In this document: positions 6,167-13,324 of the stretch, one piece after another
Numbering within the stretch: position 1 is the stretch's first letter
How the letters are laid out: each line of letters opens with the position of its first letter
Origin: a virus
Length of the DNA: 30,630 bases
Strand: one strand, 5' to 3'
Virus record (IMG/VR): IMGVR_UViG_3300043777_000067
Location: 1 to 30,630 of that record
The notes under the pieces: generated by a model
Seen by the model: the letters and a program-made list of their open reading frames with translations, nothing else
The model's database searches: none
Told to the model about the DNA's origin: nothing
Translations under genes and position numbers: made by a program

Positions 6167-7287
6167 TTGAAAAATCTCAACATGCTATCCACCACGTGAA
6201 AGACCTGTGTGCTCGACATTTTCTCATGGCATGGGAGGCAGAGAACTCCTTTCATCAGGCGTTCAGCGTTAGTCCAACAGCCCCGTGCGGTTGATTTATA
6301 GAGGGGCTGATTCGGCATGAGAACCGGATGCTGGATTTTTGTTTCAACCCCGCACGCTTGCAGATAGGCTTTCAGTTCGGCGCGACGGTCAGTCTGAATT
6401 GTGTAGGTGTAATAGGCGAGCTTTTCATAGGGCTGCTGTCGCGGAATATCGACCAAGGACTCAAACGCCTGATCGTAAATTTCCGCAATCCCTCGGCGCT
6501 TTTGCAGCACGTCCTCAACGCGATTCAATCGCACCAGCAGCATTGCCGCCTGGATCGTATCAAGCCGGTGATTGCCCGAAAGTTCGTGGCAAAATTCCTT
6601 GCTCCATACGCCTTGATAACGCAACGGATCGAGGCGTTCGTAAATCTCTTTGTCGTTGGTGAGGATCATCCCGGCTTCGCCGAGAGCAGCCAGGGTTTTC
6701 ATGGGATTCATGCTGAAACAAGTCACATCGGCCGCCGCAGCACCAACGCGCAATGCCCCACATGCTTGCGACGCATCATCGACGAGATACGGGCCACGAC
6801 GGTCTGCAATCTCCCGTATGCGCTCGATATCGCAAACGCGCCCCGCCCAATGCACCGGCATGATGACCTTGGTCCGGGGGGTGATGTGATCCTCGATTTG
6901 ATTCACGTCGATATTCAGGTCGTCGGCTATGTCGCAGAATATCGGTTCGGCGCCGACCATGCGGACGGCGTTGGCGGTCGCGATGAAGGACAGCGCCGGA
7001 ACTATGACCTCGTCGCCTTTGCCGATGTGGAGCGCGCGCAGGGCCAATACGAGGGCGTCCATGCCCGATCCCACGCCGATGCCATAGGTGCGATTGCAGC
7101 GGGCGGCGAAGGCTTGCTCGAATTCGCGGACTTCGGGGCCGTTGACGAGGCGGCCGTGATCCAAAACGCGCATGAAGCGCCCAAGCAAAGCGCGATATTC
7201 TTCGGCGTCTGTTACCCGCAAATCGAGGAACGGCACATCCAGGTAACGTGCTGTATCATGAGAGGGGAGCGAAGGTGCGAGGTTCAT
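6163..7287 (-). CDS. DegT/DnrJ/EryC1/StrS-family sugar aminotransferase (374 aa)
   Basis: PLP-dependent transfer of an amino group to a keto-sugar nucleotide, usually from glutamate. Recognisable family features are FLDL near residue 20, the GVGSGMDALVLAL cofactor loop at 71-83, EVIVPALSFIATANAV at 93-108, VDDASQACG at 169-177 and the Lys-containing motif SMNPMKTLAALGEAGM with Lys197 as likely Schiff-base residue. Length is full for the family. The start is ATG 7285-7287, preceded by GGTGA, which is also a box A half-site. It is the clearest enzyme of the sugar cassette and implies synthesis of an amino sugar that the PglD-like enzyme could acetylate. Confidence 0.93.
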   Translation of the reverse strand: MNLAPSLPSHDTARYLDVPFLDLRVTDAEEYRALLGRFMRVLDHGRLVNGPEVREFEQAFAARCNRTYGIGVGSGMDALVLALRALHIGKGDEVIVPALSFIATANAVRMVGAEPIFCDIADDLNIDVNQIEDHITPRTKVIMPVHWAGRVCDIERIREIADRRGPYLVDDASQACGALRVGAAAADVTCFSMNPMKTLAALGEAGMILTNDKEIYERLDPLRYQGVWSKEFCHELSGNHRLDTIQAAMLLVRLNRVEDVLQKRRGIAEIYDQAFESLVDIPRQQPYEKLAYYTYTIQTDRRAELKAYLQACGVETKIQHPVLMPNQPLYKSTARGCWTNAERLMKGVLCLPCHEKMSSTQVFHVVDSMLRFFK

Positions 7288-7295
7288 CGGTCACC
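7288..7295 (-). repeat. Dispersed element, box A half only (E17)
   Basis: Reads GGTGACCG directly followed by the ATG of the aminotransferase gene. The same arrangement, GGTGACCG then ATG, occurs at 23817-23825 on the plus strand. Here the half-site also serves as the ribosome-binding site. Confidence 0.5.
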
Positions 7296-7296
7296 G

Positions 7297-7551
7297 TCAC
7301 GCCTTCAATAGCTTTTCGACGCGCTCGCGAAAATGCGTCTTGTAGGTGTCGTCCTTGATTTCCTGGGCGGTGAATAGCGGAAACATATTGTTGTGCCGCG
7401 CGGACGTTACCGTGAGCGAAATAGTGCCTTCTCGCGTACACAAAAGATTGAGTTCGTCTCCGATGCCGAATTCCTCGGCGATACCTTGCAAGTCGGATAA
7501 CAGATGCGACCGCGCCCGCACCGCCTTTGCTTGCTGTTCGTCCATCGCCAT
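7297..7551 (-). CDS. Small unknown protein between glycosyltransferase and aminotransferase (84 aa)
   Basis: The start ATG 7549-7551 lies four bases after the stop of the first glycosyltransferase; a second ATG two codons on is possible. The product starts MAMDEQQAKAVRARSHLL and has a compact alpha/beta look (EFGIGDELNLLCTREGTISL) and a C-terminal helix (THFRERVEKLLKA). No family recognised. Its position points to a helper of the sugar cassette or simply a passenger gene. Confidence 0.65.
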   Translation of the reverse strand: MAMDEQQAKAVRARSHLLSDLQGIAEEFGIGDELNLLCTREGTISLTVTSARHNNMFPLFTAQEIKDDTYKTHFRERVEKLLKA

Positions 7552-7555
7552 AGGA

Positions 7556-8476
7556 TTATCTCGCTGCCCGCTTGCCGTTGCCGCGTTTGCGCTTGGTGGT
7601 CTTTTCGGCGATGGCGACGACCTCTTGCGGGGCTTGTTCTTCCGCCACACTCATCCCGCCATTTGTCCAATTGTATAGGACTGGCGACGGCGGCTGGAAT
7701 TGCAGCAACGATTGCTCCACGGCCGCACGCTGCTGATCCTCAATCACCTTTTGCATCGCCGCCTGCTGTTGCGCGACGGCTTCTTGCTGCGTGATGTGTT
7801 CGAGATAGCACGCGCCGTAATCGTATGGCCCCACGTGCGAGATTCGATAACCGACCGCCGCCCACACCTGACCACCACACATGCGCCAGCGGATGCAGAA
7901 CGACAAGTCCTCACTGACCCAACCGCGATTCTCAACGTTCATTTTATCGAACACGCGGAGCAAGCGATTCGCGCCTGCCGATTGCAGAATCTTGAAATAA
8001 GGCTGCAACCTGATTCGTCCGTCGATCAGTTCGGGAAATTTTGTCAGCATCGCGGTTATCACGTCGCGGCGAATCAGTGTGCAGCCCATGCCGACGCCTT
8101 CGACTTCCATGAAGTTGCCGCGCCGCTGCGTCATCGCCTCGCCGGTCCCCGACCCGGCCCACGACGTTGGAAGATTGCGCTGCGGATAGATCGCACCCAC
8201 CAGCGGTTCGTCGAAATGCATCATGTCGAGAACCATGTCGGGCGCAAAACCCATATCGGAATCAATGAACAGCATGTATTGCACGTCCGGCATGGTGTCA
8301 TACCAGATCGTCGTCGCCATCGACCGCAGTTCGGCAATGTCGGGAAACGAAAGTGTCGAGACAGACCCGGCGATTGATTTGGACGTGAACGCCTGTTGGA
8401 TGGCGTGCGTGGTCATGAAGGTTGCGGCCGAGACAATCTGGCCGAAGCCGGGGACGAACATGAAAACTTTGCGCAT
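7556..8476 (-). CDS. GT-A-fold glycosyltransferase-like protein (306 aa)
   Basis: A likely nucleotide-sugar-dependent glycosyltransferase. YMLFIDSDMGF at residues 67-77 carries the DxD metal/nucleotide-binding motif. EVEGVGMGCTLIRRDV (124-139) is the usual acceptor-side loop, and WVSEDLSFCIRWR near 187-199 carries the ED motif of the catalytic base. Glu/Asp residues in these motifs are intact. Residues from about 228 on are Gln/Ala-rich coiled coil plus a basic tail ending KRKRGNGKRAAR, unusual for the family and perhaps a virion- or nucleic-acid-anchoring extension. It is followed within four bases by the next gene. Confidence 0.85.
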   Translation of the reverse strand: MRKVFMFVPGFGQIVSAATFMTTHAIQQAFTSKSIAGSVSTLSFPDIAELRSMATTIWYDTMPDVQYMLFIDSDMGFAPDMVLDMMHFDEPLVGAIYPQRNLPTSWAGSGTGEAMTQRRGNFMEVEGVGMGCTLIRRDVITAMLTKFPELIDGRIRLQPYFKILQSAGANRLLRVFDKMNVENRGWVSEDLSFCIRWRMCGGQVWAAVGYRISHVGPYDYGACYLEHITQQEAVAQQQAAMQKVIEDQQRAAVEQSLLQFQPPSPVLYNWTNGGMSVAEEQAPQEVVAIAEKTTKRKRGNGKRAAR

Positions 8477-8480
8477 GGGA

Positions 8481-9395
8481 TTATCCGAAAGCTCGTGGAA
8501 ACGAAACGATGGTGGACGGCGGCGCCAACGCTTCGCTGAACATCCTGGCTTCCGCCAGGTCCATACCCTCGAACATCTTGGGCATCAATGCCACGGCGGC
8601 ATCCCGCACCCGCTTGTAGCGTTCGTCCTGCGAGGATTGCGTCAGCGTCAATTCCCAGCCTCGCGAATTCATCCGAACGTTATCGTTGACCCACTTGGAA
8701 TAATGCTCGACCCGCATATAGAGCGTGCGCAGTCTTGCCTTGGTCATTTCGGTTTCGTCAAGCGCGGCAATCAGTTTGTCCGCGTCGGCACGGCGAATCA
8801 GTTTGGCGGCATCGAACCATGTCCCCCACCAAGCCGGTTCGCGCATTTCCTGCGTCGTTCCTACTGCGCGCTGGTCGCTGCGAATATCGGCGTGAACGAT
8901 GCGATTCGTCATGCGGCCAATGTCGTCAATCCAATGGTCGCAAAACCAATAGGGGAAATACTCGGGCACGATATAGCCCAAGACTTCCACCCACCGTCGC
9001 GTCGGGCACATGATCGAGGAAAAACTGACATTCGACATATGGCCGTAGACCATGCCGATGCCGTCGGGGAAAAGCTTTGCAGCCTCCAAAATCTTCGTGT
9101 CATATCCTGGCGTGATGACCGGATCATCGTCGGCGGCGATGGCATACACGTCGGCGGGTTCCGACATGGAGCGATTCCATTTCGCCGCAATGGTATCCTC
9201 GCGCTTCTGCACGTTCACTTTGATGCGCGGATCGAGTTTGGTGTCGGTCACCATACCGAGCGTCGCATAGTCGTCGGCGTCGGCATGGATGGTGAGCGTG
9301 GTATTCGGATCGGTCCAATTCGCCATTGATATGCGAATCGTCTCCAAGAGCTTTTGCGGGCGGTTGCGGGTGGAGAGACTAATAAGCAGCTTCAT
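8481..9395 (-). CDS. Second glycosyltransferase-like protein, GT2-type (304 aa)
   Basis: The N-terminus MKLLISLSTRNRPQKLLETI is the first strand and loop of a GT-A fold. VYAIAADDDPVITPGYD at about residues 83-99 gives the DxD motif (DDD). Trp- and Tyr-rich regions follow (VPEYFPYWFCDHWIDDI, EPAWWGTWFD), consistent with an acceptor pocket. The chosen start ATG 9393-9395 has no clear ribosome-binding site. An in-frame GTG three codons upstream lies in box B and overlaps the stop of the upstream gene as GTGA, giving MTQMKLL, which may be the true start. It pairs with the adjacent glycosyltransferase. Confidence 0.82.
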   Translation of the reverse strand: MKLLISLSTRNRPQKLLETIRISMANWTDPNTTLTIHADADDYATLGMVTDTKLDPRIKVNVQKREDTIAAKWNRSMSEPADVYAIAADDDPVITPGYDTKILEAAKLFPDGIGMVYGHMSNVSFSSIMCPTRRWVEVLGYIVPEYFPYWFCDHWIDDIGRMTNRIVHADIRSDQRAVGTTQEMREPAWWGTWFDAAKLIRRADADKLIAALDETEMTKARLRTLYMRVEHYSKWVNDNVRMNSRGWELTLTQSSQDERYKRVRDAAVALMPKMFEGMDLAEARMFSEALAPPSTIVSFPRAFG

Positions 9396-9433
9396 TTGTG
9401 TCACGAGAGCTTGGTGATTACGGTTCGGTCACC
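9396..9433 (-). repeat. Dispersed A/B element copy E4 (short class)
   Basis: Reads GGTGACCGAACCG, then after 33 nt from box A start the TGA of CTCTCGTGACACAA. Box A to TGA is coding for the last residues (SGDRTVITKLS) of the upstream gene. The box B GTG is in frame with the glycosyltransferase downstream. Confidence 0.9.
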
Positions 9434-9625
9434 TGATGCCTGCGACTCTAAAAATCGAATCGCGGGAGCTACAATGCCGTCTGCAAACATTTTCCTATCG
9501 CTCACTCTGCCTTCCACGAGAAGGCGATAACCATGACGGAGTTGTGCGATGTGAAACAACAATTGGCTCGGCGGATAGCTGACCGATTCCGGCGCTTCCA
9601 CAGTTGCAAGACTCTCGTGACCCAT
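9401..9625 (-). CDS. Unknown small protein ending in the dispersed element (74 aa)
   Basis: The start ATG 9623-9625 has GGGGGA about 5 bases upstream and lies one base after the stop of the 207-residue gene. It begins MGHESLATVEAPESVSYPPS, where the GHES codons are an inverted copy of box B. The middle is helical (LLFHIAQLRHGYRLLVEG). The last 11 residues, SGDRTVITKLS, are encoded by dispersed element E4, and its TGA is the stop in box B. The gene is thus bounded by two copies of box B in opposite directions. Function unknown. Confidence 0.7.
   Translation of the reverse strand: MGHESLATVEAPESVSYPPSQLLFHIAQLRHGYRLLVEGRVSDRKMFADGIVAPAIRFLESQASGDRTVITKLS
9612..9621 (+). repeat. Dispersed element, box B only (E15), opposite to transcription
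   Basis: CTCTCGTGAC on the plus strand. On the minus strand it reads GTCACGAGAG and is translated as codons 2-5 (GHES) of the 74-residue gene. Confidence 0.65.
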
Positions 9626-9626
9626 A

Positions 9627-10250
9627 CTATTCCCCCGGTTCGGCGAGCTTGTGCGACGGCATCGGAATATCCAGCGCGGGGTCAATACTCATCTTGAGAT
9701 TGCCGCCTGTCCCGCGATACTTGCCGCCCATTTCGAATCCGTCGCGCATGGCTTTGGCAAGCTGCGCCTTACCACCCATCAATGATTCGTCACGGTCACG
9801 CATCTGCTGGATTGCGTTGCGCTTGTCCTCGTTCGCGGCTTCGATGCACATTTCCTCCGGGCGCTCCATCAGAGCTTGACCGCGCACCACGATAGGACCG
9901 TCATAGCCTTTGGGCATCCAATGGCCATCATGGCGCCTTGCTGGAACCGGACGCCACCCGTTCTGATAAAACTCGTTGTAGAAATCTTGCGCAATGTCCT
10001 TGTTGCCCAGCGACGCCATCACGCACCACTGATATTTGAAGCCTTCCGGCTCGAAACCGGGAGGCACCACGAATGGATCAAGGCCGCCGCGCCGCGAGCG
10101 GGTGAGGATTTCACCGTCGGCCGATCTATGAACGCGAGGTCCACTACGGGGAGCGTCGCGCTGCGGATTGCGAGGCTTATAAGGGCCGCGCCGCCGCACT
10201 GGCGTGTCGGTATCGAGCATTTCGCCGTTATCGTCGGGTTCGTTGGTCAT
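9627..10250 (-). CDS. Conserved-looking phage protein, unknown function (207 aa)
   Basis: The start is ATG 10248-10250. Residues 1-60 are Arg/Pro-rich and probably disordered (TPVRRRGPYKPRNPQRD). Residues 61-140 look folded and aromatic (FKYQWCVMASLGNKDIAQDF, YQNGWRPVPARRHDGHW), and the C-terminal part is helical, ending in PMPSHKLAEPGE. The WRPVPA-type segment resembles phage proteins encoded next to scaffold and capsid genes. A minor virion or scaffold-associated role is plausible, not shown. Confidence 0.75.
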   Translation of the reverse strand: MTNEPDDNGEMLDTDTPVRRRGPYKPRNPQRDAPRSGPRVHRSADGEILTRSRRGGLDPFVVPPGFEPEGFKYQWCVMASLGNKDIAQDFYNEFYQNGWRPVPARRHDGHWMPKGYDGPIVVRGQALMERPEEMCIEAANEDKRNAIQQMRDRDESLMGGKAQLAKAMRDGFEMGGKYRGTGGNLKMSIDPALDIPMPSHKLAEPGE

Positions 10251-10254
10251 TGAA

Positions 10255-11235
10255 TTATTGCTCCGTTAACGACTTGTCGTATTGTCCGCTTTGTTTGAGC
10301 GCGAGTTTGCGTCTAGCAAATTCTTGGACTCCGATGGGGTCGCCTTTTTTGAATCGCTTCTGGCCAGATGGGTCGTCATAGTTCCAGGTGAGGGTGCCAT
10401 CCGTGGCCGACGCTGCTTCACCCGCGCTCAATCTCACTTCCGTTCCTCCACTGACGCCCCCAGCAGATGCCGCGACAGGGGCCACAGGCGCCGCCGCAGC
10501 GCGGCGTTGAGTCTGTGCGCCGCCGTTTGCCGCAGCTTTGCCGTTGGGTTTTGTAATGCCAAGGAATTTCTCAACATGCTTGAAATAATCGGCGCTGCCG
10601 CGCGTACATCCCTCCGCGAACGCATCCGCATCCGCCGCGTTGAGTTTGGCGGCACGTCTCGGATCAGAATTTGTCGCCAATATGCGAGCGTCGTCTGGGT
10701 GATCGCGGAGCCACGCTTGCGTTCCTGCGTCTCGGCTCTGGATAAAAGCTTCCACAGGATCGCTGACGGTTGGCTCAGGGCGAAGAACCTCACCCCTTTT
10801 CGGTTGAGTCTTTTGGACTTCAAGATCGGCCTTGGCTTCGGTGAGTCGCCCAAGCGTCGCGCGGGCATCGGCTAACCTTTCCTGCGCTTCCGCCGCCTTG
10901 GCCCAATCGCCGGCTTCCATTGCGGCCTTGTATTCGGATTTGGCTGCGTCCGAGGACGTTTGCGCCGCTGCAATGCCTTGCTCAACCGTACCGAGACGTG
11001 TTTCAGCAATTTCCGTCCGCGTGGTTTCGACTTCGGCCTGCGCTGCCTGGCGTCCTTGGCTTTCCGTCGCCGCACGCCGTTCCGCCGCCTGCCGTGCTTC
11101 CTTTTCGCGCGCCGTTTCGGCTTGCAGTTCGGTCAACTGCGCCTTGAGCGCATCGGCAACGTCGGTTGTTTTCTCGTCCGGTTTCTTTTCCGGTTCTTCC
11201 TTTTCGATTTCCACTACGATTTCATCGTCGGTCAT
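10255..11235 (-). CDS. Probable head scaffolding protein (326 aa)
   Basis: An acidic N-terminus (MTDDEIVVEIEKEEPEKKPD) leads into a long Ala/Glu/Gln-rich coiled coil from about residue 30 to 135, a variable linker rich in Ala and Pro, and a basic C-terminal end. This architecture, together with its place between portal and capsid genes, is that of a phage scaffold. The start is uncertain: ATG 11233-11235, ATG 11242-11244 and the box B GTG 11263-11265 (MTQTFRRM) are all in frame. No protease gene is adjacent, as in P22-like heads, whose scaffold is recycled. That last comparison is inference. Confidence 0.65.
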   Translation of the reverse strand: MTDDEIVVEIEKEEPEKKPDEKTTDVADALKAQLTELQAETAREKEARQAAERRAATESQGRQAAQAEVETTRTEIAETRLGTVEQGIAAAQTSSDAAKSEYKAAMEAGDWAKAAEAQERLADARATLGRLTEAKADLEVQKTQPKRGEVLRPEPTVSDPVEAFIQSRDAGTQAWLRDHPDDARILATNSDPRRAAKLNAADADAFAEGCTRGSADYFKHVEKFLGITKPNGKAAANGGAQTQRRAAAAPVAPVAASAGGVSGGTEVRLSAGEAASATDGTLTWNYDDPSGQKRFKKGDPIGVQEFARRKLALKQSGQYDKSLTEQ

Positions 11236-11434
11236 GGGTGCCATCCGTCGAAAGGTTTGTGTCACGAGAGTTTGTTTGTTCTTTGCCGCCGGACTCGGTC
11301 ACCTGATGTTCCAGAGTGCCATCATCTTTGCGAATCCAACCATCCTGTTCGAGATTTGCGCGGACGCAATACCCATATTTACATAAATTGGGCATTGTGC
11401 ATTCGCCGTATGGACAATATGGACACCCACGCAT
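11222..11434 (-). CDS. Small Cys-rich, probable zinc-binding protein (70 aa)
   Basis: The start ATG 11432-11434 overlaps the stop of the co-chaperonin gene (TGATG). Cysteines at 4, 7, 12, 18 and 23 in MRGCPYCPYGECTMPN and CKYGYC suggest one zinc site. From residue 43 on the reading frame runs through dispersed element E2 in a third frame (HQVTESGGKEQTNS) and into the start of the scaffold gene, so the C-terminal 28 residues may be an acquired extension. Function unknown. Confidence 0.6.
   Translation of the reverse strand: MRGCPYCPYGECTMPNLCKYGYCVRANLEQDGWIRKDDGTLEHQVTESGGKEQTNSRDTNLSTDGTHDRR
11257..11303 (-). repeat. Dispersed A/B element copy E2 (long class)
   Basis: Box A GGTGACCGAGTCCGGCGG starts at 11303, and box B CTCTCGTGACACAA ends at 11257; box A to TGA is 42 nt. 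It is nearly identical to E1 at 27691 on the other strand, differing at a few middle bases. The GTG is in frame with the scaffold gene. Confidence 0.92.
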
Positions 11435-11886
11435 CAGAATATACTCTCCGGATCAGCCACGCGCCCCATGATGAGCGTATCTTCCACGAGTCGCACCGAA
11501 CTGCCATCCAAACTTGACTTCTCATCCACGAAAAAGAATTCGTGGGCGTCGGACGCCTTGTACATGATCCAGTCACCGACTTTGAGCGTGACGCCGCCGA
11601 AGCTGTCGGGTTTTGCGCCCTTGAACGCGGTGGGGCCGACTTTGAGAACCAGCCCGATCTTGCCTTGGAAGCGATCCTCGGCGCGCGTCCTGTCACCGCC
11701 GATGATGATGCCGCCCTTGGTCATGTCGGAACGAACATAGGTTCCGACCAGCACGAGGTTATGAAACGGCTCGAAATTCTCGATATTGTCGGCGCCGATG
11801 GCATCAACCAGAACCGTGCGCGCATCCTTGCCCTTGCCGATAGCCTCGGCGATGTCGGACAGTTTGCGGACTGACGTAACACTCAT
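11434..11886 (-). CDS. GroES-like co-chaperonin (150 aa)
   Basis: Expected to cap the host GroEL ring and help fold a phage protein, as T4 gp31 does for its capsid. The Cpn10 core starts near residue 43 (HNLVLVGTYVRSD). A mobile-loop-like segment TKGGIIIGGDRTRAEDRF follows at 56-73, then QGKIGLVLKVGPTAF, VTLKVGDWIMYK and VRLVEDTLIMGRV, in the normal order. Length is longer than bacterial GroES (about 97 aa) because of a 40-residue helical N-terminus and an insert. The gene lies between portal and scaffold genes and overlaps both neighbours by a few bases. The mobile loop tip GGIII is compatible with GroEL binding. Confidence 0.8.
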   Translation of the reverse strand: MSVTSVRKLSDIAEAIGKGKDARTVLVDAIGADNIENFEPFHNLVLVGTYVRSDMTKGGIIIGGDRTRAEDRFQGKIGLVLKVGPTAFKGAKPDSFGGVTLKVGDWIMYKASDAHEFFFVDEKSSLDGSSVRLVEDTLIMGRVADPESIF

Positions 11887-12164
11887 TTGTTGTTGGCCTT
11901 GTGCTTTGCCGCATCAGTCCGAATTTTATCGGCAATAAAGTCCGGCACCTCGGCGCCCATCTTGGTCAAATGATCCAGCAAACGCGCGGCCAATTTTTCC
12001 CTGCTTTCCGTAGGATTAAGCACGGAATAAATCTGTTCGGCGCAACGCTTGGCCTCTATTTCGCGCTGCGCCGCATCATATTTGCGCGCCGTCGCAGCGA
12101 ACATGAACGCGGCGATCAGTTCACTAGACCATTGAACGAATTGTTCCTGCGTTTCCTCGATCAT
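11883..12164 (-). CDS. Small helical protein, unknown (93 aa)
   Basis: The start ATG 12162-12164 overlaps the preceding stop (ATGA), and its stop overlaps the co-chaperonin start (ATGA). The protein is almost all helix (MIEETQEQFVQWSSELIAAF, then RKYDAAQREIEAKRCAEQI) with a Lys-rich tail KHKANNK. No family recognised. Strong coupling with the co-chaperonin suggests co-regulated stoichiometry. Confidence 0.65.
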   Translation of the reverse strand: MIEETQEQFVQWSSELIAAFMFAATARKYDAAQREIEAKRCAEQIYSVLNPTESREKLAARLLDHLTKMGAEVPDFIADKIRTDAAKHKANNK

Positions 12165-12391
12165 TTTTTTCTTTCCTGCGATTCGGTTTCAACGTCAATG
12201 CAATGCTGAATAGCGTCGTCAACCCCTTGGAGCTTGCCAGAACGAAACTTGAAATCTCCCCAATCGACCGACGCCTGAAATTCCTCGACCAATTGCTTGC
12301 GATACCGCTCCAACCGAGCGCGAACCGTCCCCGCTACCGCAGGGTGATCGACCGCGAAAAAGCGTACCGCAGAGGGTTGTTGAGTTGCCAT
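12161..12391 (-). CDS. Unknown small protein (76 aa)
   Basis: The start ATG 12389-12391 has TTTAGG just upstream; the dispersed element E6 lies about 28 bases further upstream. The sequence starts MATQQPSAVRFFAVDHPAV and continues with helical segments (RARLERYRKQLVEEF, GVDDAIQHCIDVETES). No motif recognised. It heads the group 12161-11222 that includes the co-chaperonin. Confidence 0.65.
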   Translation of the reverse strand: MATQQPSAVRFFAVDHPAVAGTVRARLERYRKQLVEEFQASVDWGDFKFRSGKLQGVDDAIQHCIDVETESQERKK

Positions 12392-12418
12392 CCTAAACAC
12401 TCACGTCGTCAGTAAGTT

Positions 12419-12455
12419 TTGTGTCACGAGAGACAGGGCTTACGGTGCGGTCACC
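12419..12455 (-). repeat. Dispersed A/B element copy E6 (short class, 32 nt)
   Basis: Box A GGTGACCGCACCG begins at 12455 and box B CTCTCGTGACACAA ends at 12419. One base shorter than the other short copies, it has lost the common frame. The GTG here opens only an eight-codon frame and is not in frame with the next gene. Confidence 0.88.
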
Positions 12456-12475
12456 AAACCCGCACCGACTCAAGG

Positions 12476-13324
12476 TTACGCGCGCTTGTATTCTTTCGCC
12501 GCGCGGCGCTCTTTCGTCAAGCGCGCCTCGCCGCCGCCGGCACCACCCGGTAGTTTTGTGTCCGGCGCAACACCCTTTGGCGCCTCGATCTTTCCACCCA
12601 TCGCGCGCTTCACGTCGGGGGCCAAAGGTTCTTTGGTTCGCGCCACGGTTGGTTTGTAGCTCACGCCGGGACCAGCCGTTCCGGGCGTTTGGCCGACGCC
12701 GCCACCGTAGGCCCGGAAGGATTTGACGACCCCGCCGCCCGTCTTGAACGTGATAACCCTGCCGCGCCCGATGTTCTTGCCGTCCGATTTGCCGTCACTA
12801 TGCTGCGGTTGTGTGCCCGCGTTCAAGCCGCCTTTCCAGGCTGGGCCGTCTTTGATCCTCCCACCCCGCGCTCGCATCGGCATCGGTGGAGGCGGCATCA
12901 TGCCGGGACGCGGCGGCATTGCGCCACCCGGAGGCATTCCAGGCGGACCACCCGGAGGCGGCATCGCGCCCGGCGGAGGCATCGGAGGCGCAGCACCCAT
13001 CGGCGGACGCGGCGGCATTCCAACGCCAGCCAAGCCACCCGGAGGTGGCATCAGCGGAGGTGTGCCGGGATGCTGCGGCGAATTGATGATGTTGACCGTG
13101 GTTCCCTTGTGCTTGACTTTGCCGCCGCGCGCTCGCTTGTCGGCACGGTGCTTGACGCCACCGCCGGTCATTCGCATGGCGGTTTTCTTGACGGCACCGC
13201 CTTTGGCTCGCTTGGACGCGGGAACGGTTTGGACTGCGCCACCCGTCGCATAGCCCTTGGTCATGTGGGCGACGCGCTTGCGCTCGACTTTGTGCTGGCG
13301 GTGCTCTGCGAAGGGATGGGCCAT
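12476..13324 (-). CDS. Basic Pro/Gly-rich phage protein with GG-repeat motifs (282 aa)
   Basis: The start is ATG 13322-13324, overlapping the preceding TAA (TAATG). Short basic units are scattered along the chain: YATGGAVQ, RAKGGAVKK, RARGGKVKHKG and RARGGRIKDG, each a small-GG-hydrophobic-basic pattern. Residues about 80-150 are a run of PP, PPG and MPP units. The product is very basic and likely disordered. Similar [RK]xGG[VI] proteins accompany portal genes in many phages of alphaproteobacteria; a role in binding packaged DNA is possible but not demonstrated. Short codon-level repeats are visible in the DNA. Confidence 0.75.
   Translation of the reverse strand: MAHPFAEHRQHKVERKRVAHMTKGYATGGAVQTVPASKRAKGGAVKKTAMRMTGGGVKHRADKRARGGKVKHKGTTVNIINSPQHPGTPPLMPPPGGLAGVGMPPRPPMGAAPPMPPPGAMPPPGGPPGMPPGGAMPPRPGMMPPPPMPMRARGGRIKDGPAWKGGLNAGTQPQHSDGKSDGKNIGRGRVITFKTGGGVVKSFRAYGGGVGQTPGTAGPGVSYKPTVARTKEPLAPDVKRAMGGKIEAPKGVAPDTKLPGGAGGGEARLTKERRAAKEYKRA

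Noticed and set aside
6328-7311. A 327-codon open frame on the plus strand
   Set aside because: It is antisense to the DegT-family aminotransferase, whose motifs are complete; no sign of translation of the other strand.
8223-9329. A 368-codon open frame on the plus strand
   Set aside because: It is antisense to two glycosyltransferase-like genes with clear motifs and lacks a ribosome-binding site and family signal; long antisense frames are usual at this G+C.
12890-13060. Tandem DNA repeat in the Pro/Gly-rich gene
   Set aside because: The periodicity follows from repeated Pro, Gly and Met codons in protein; units are not identical at DNA level.
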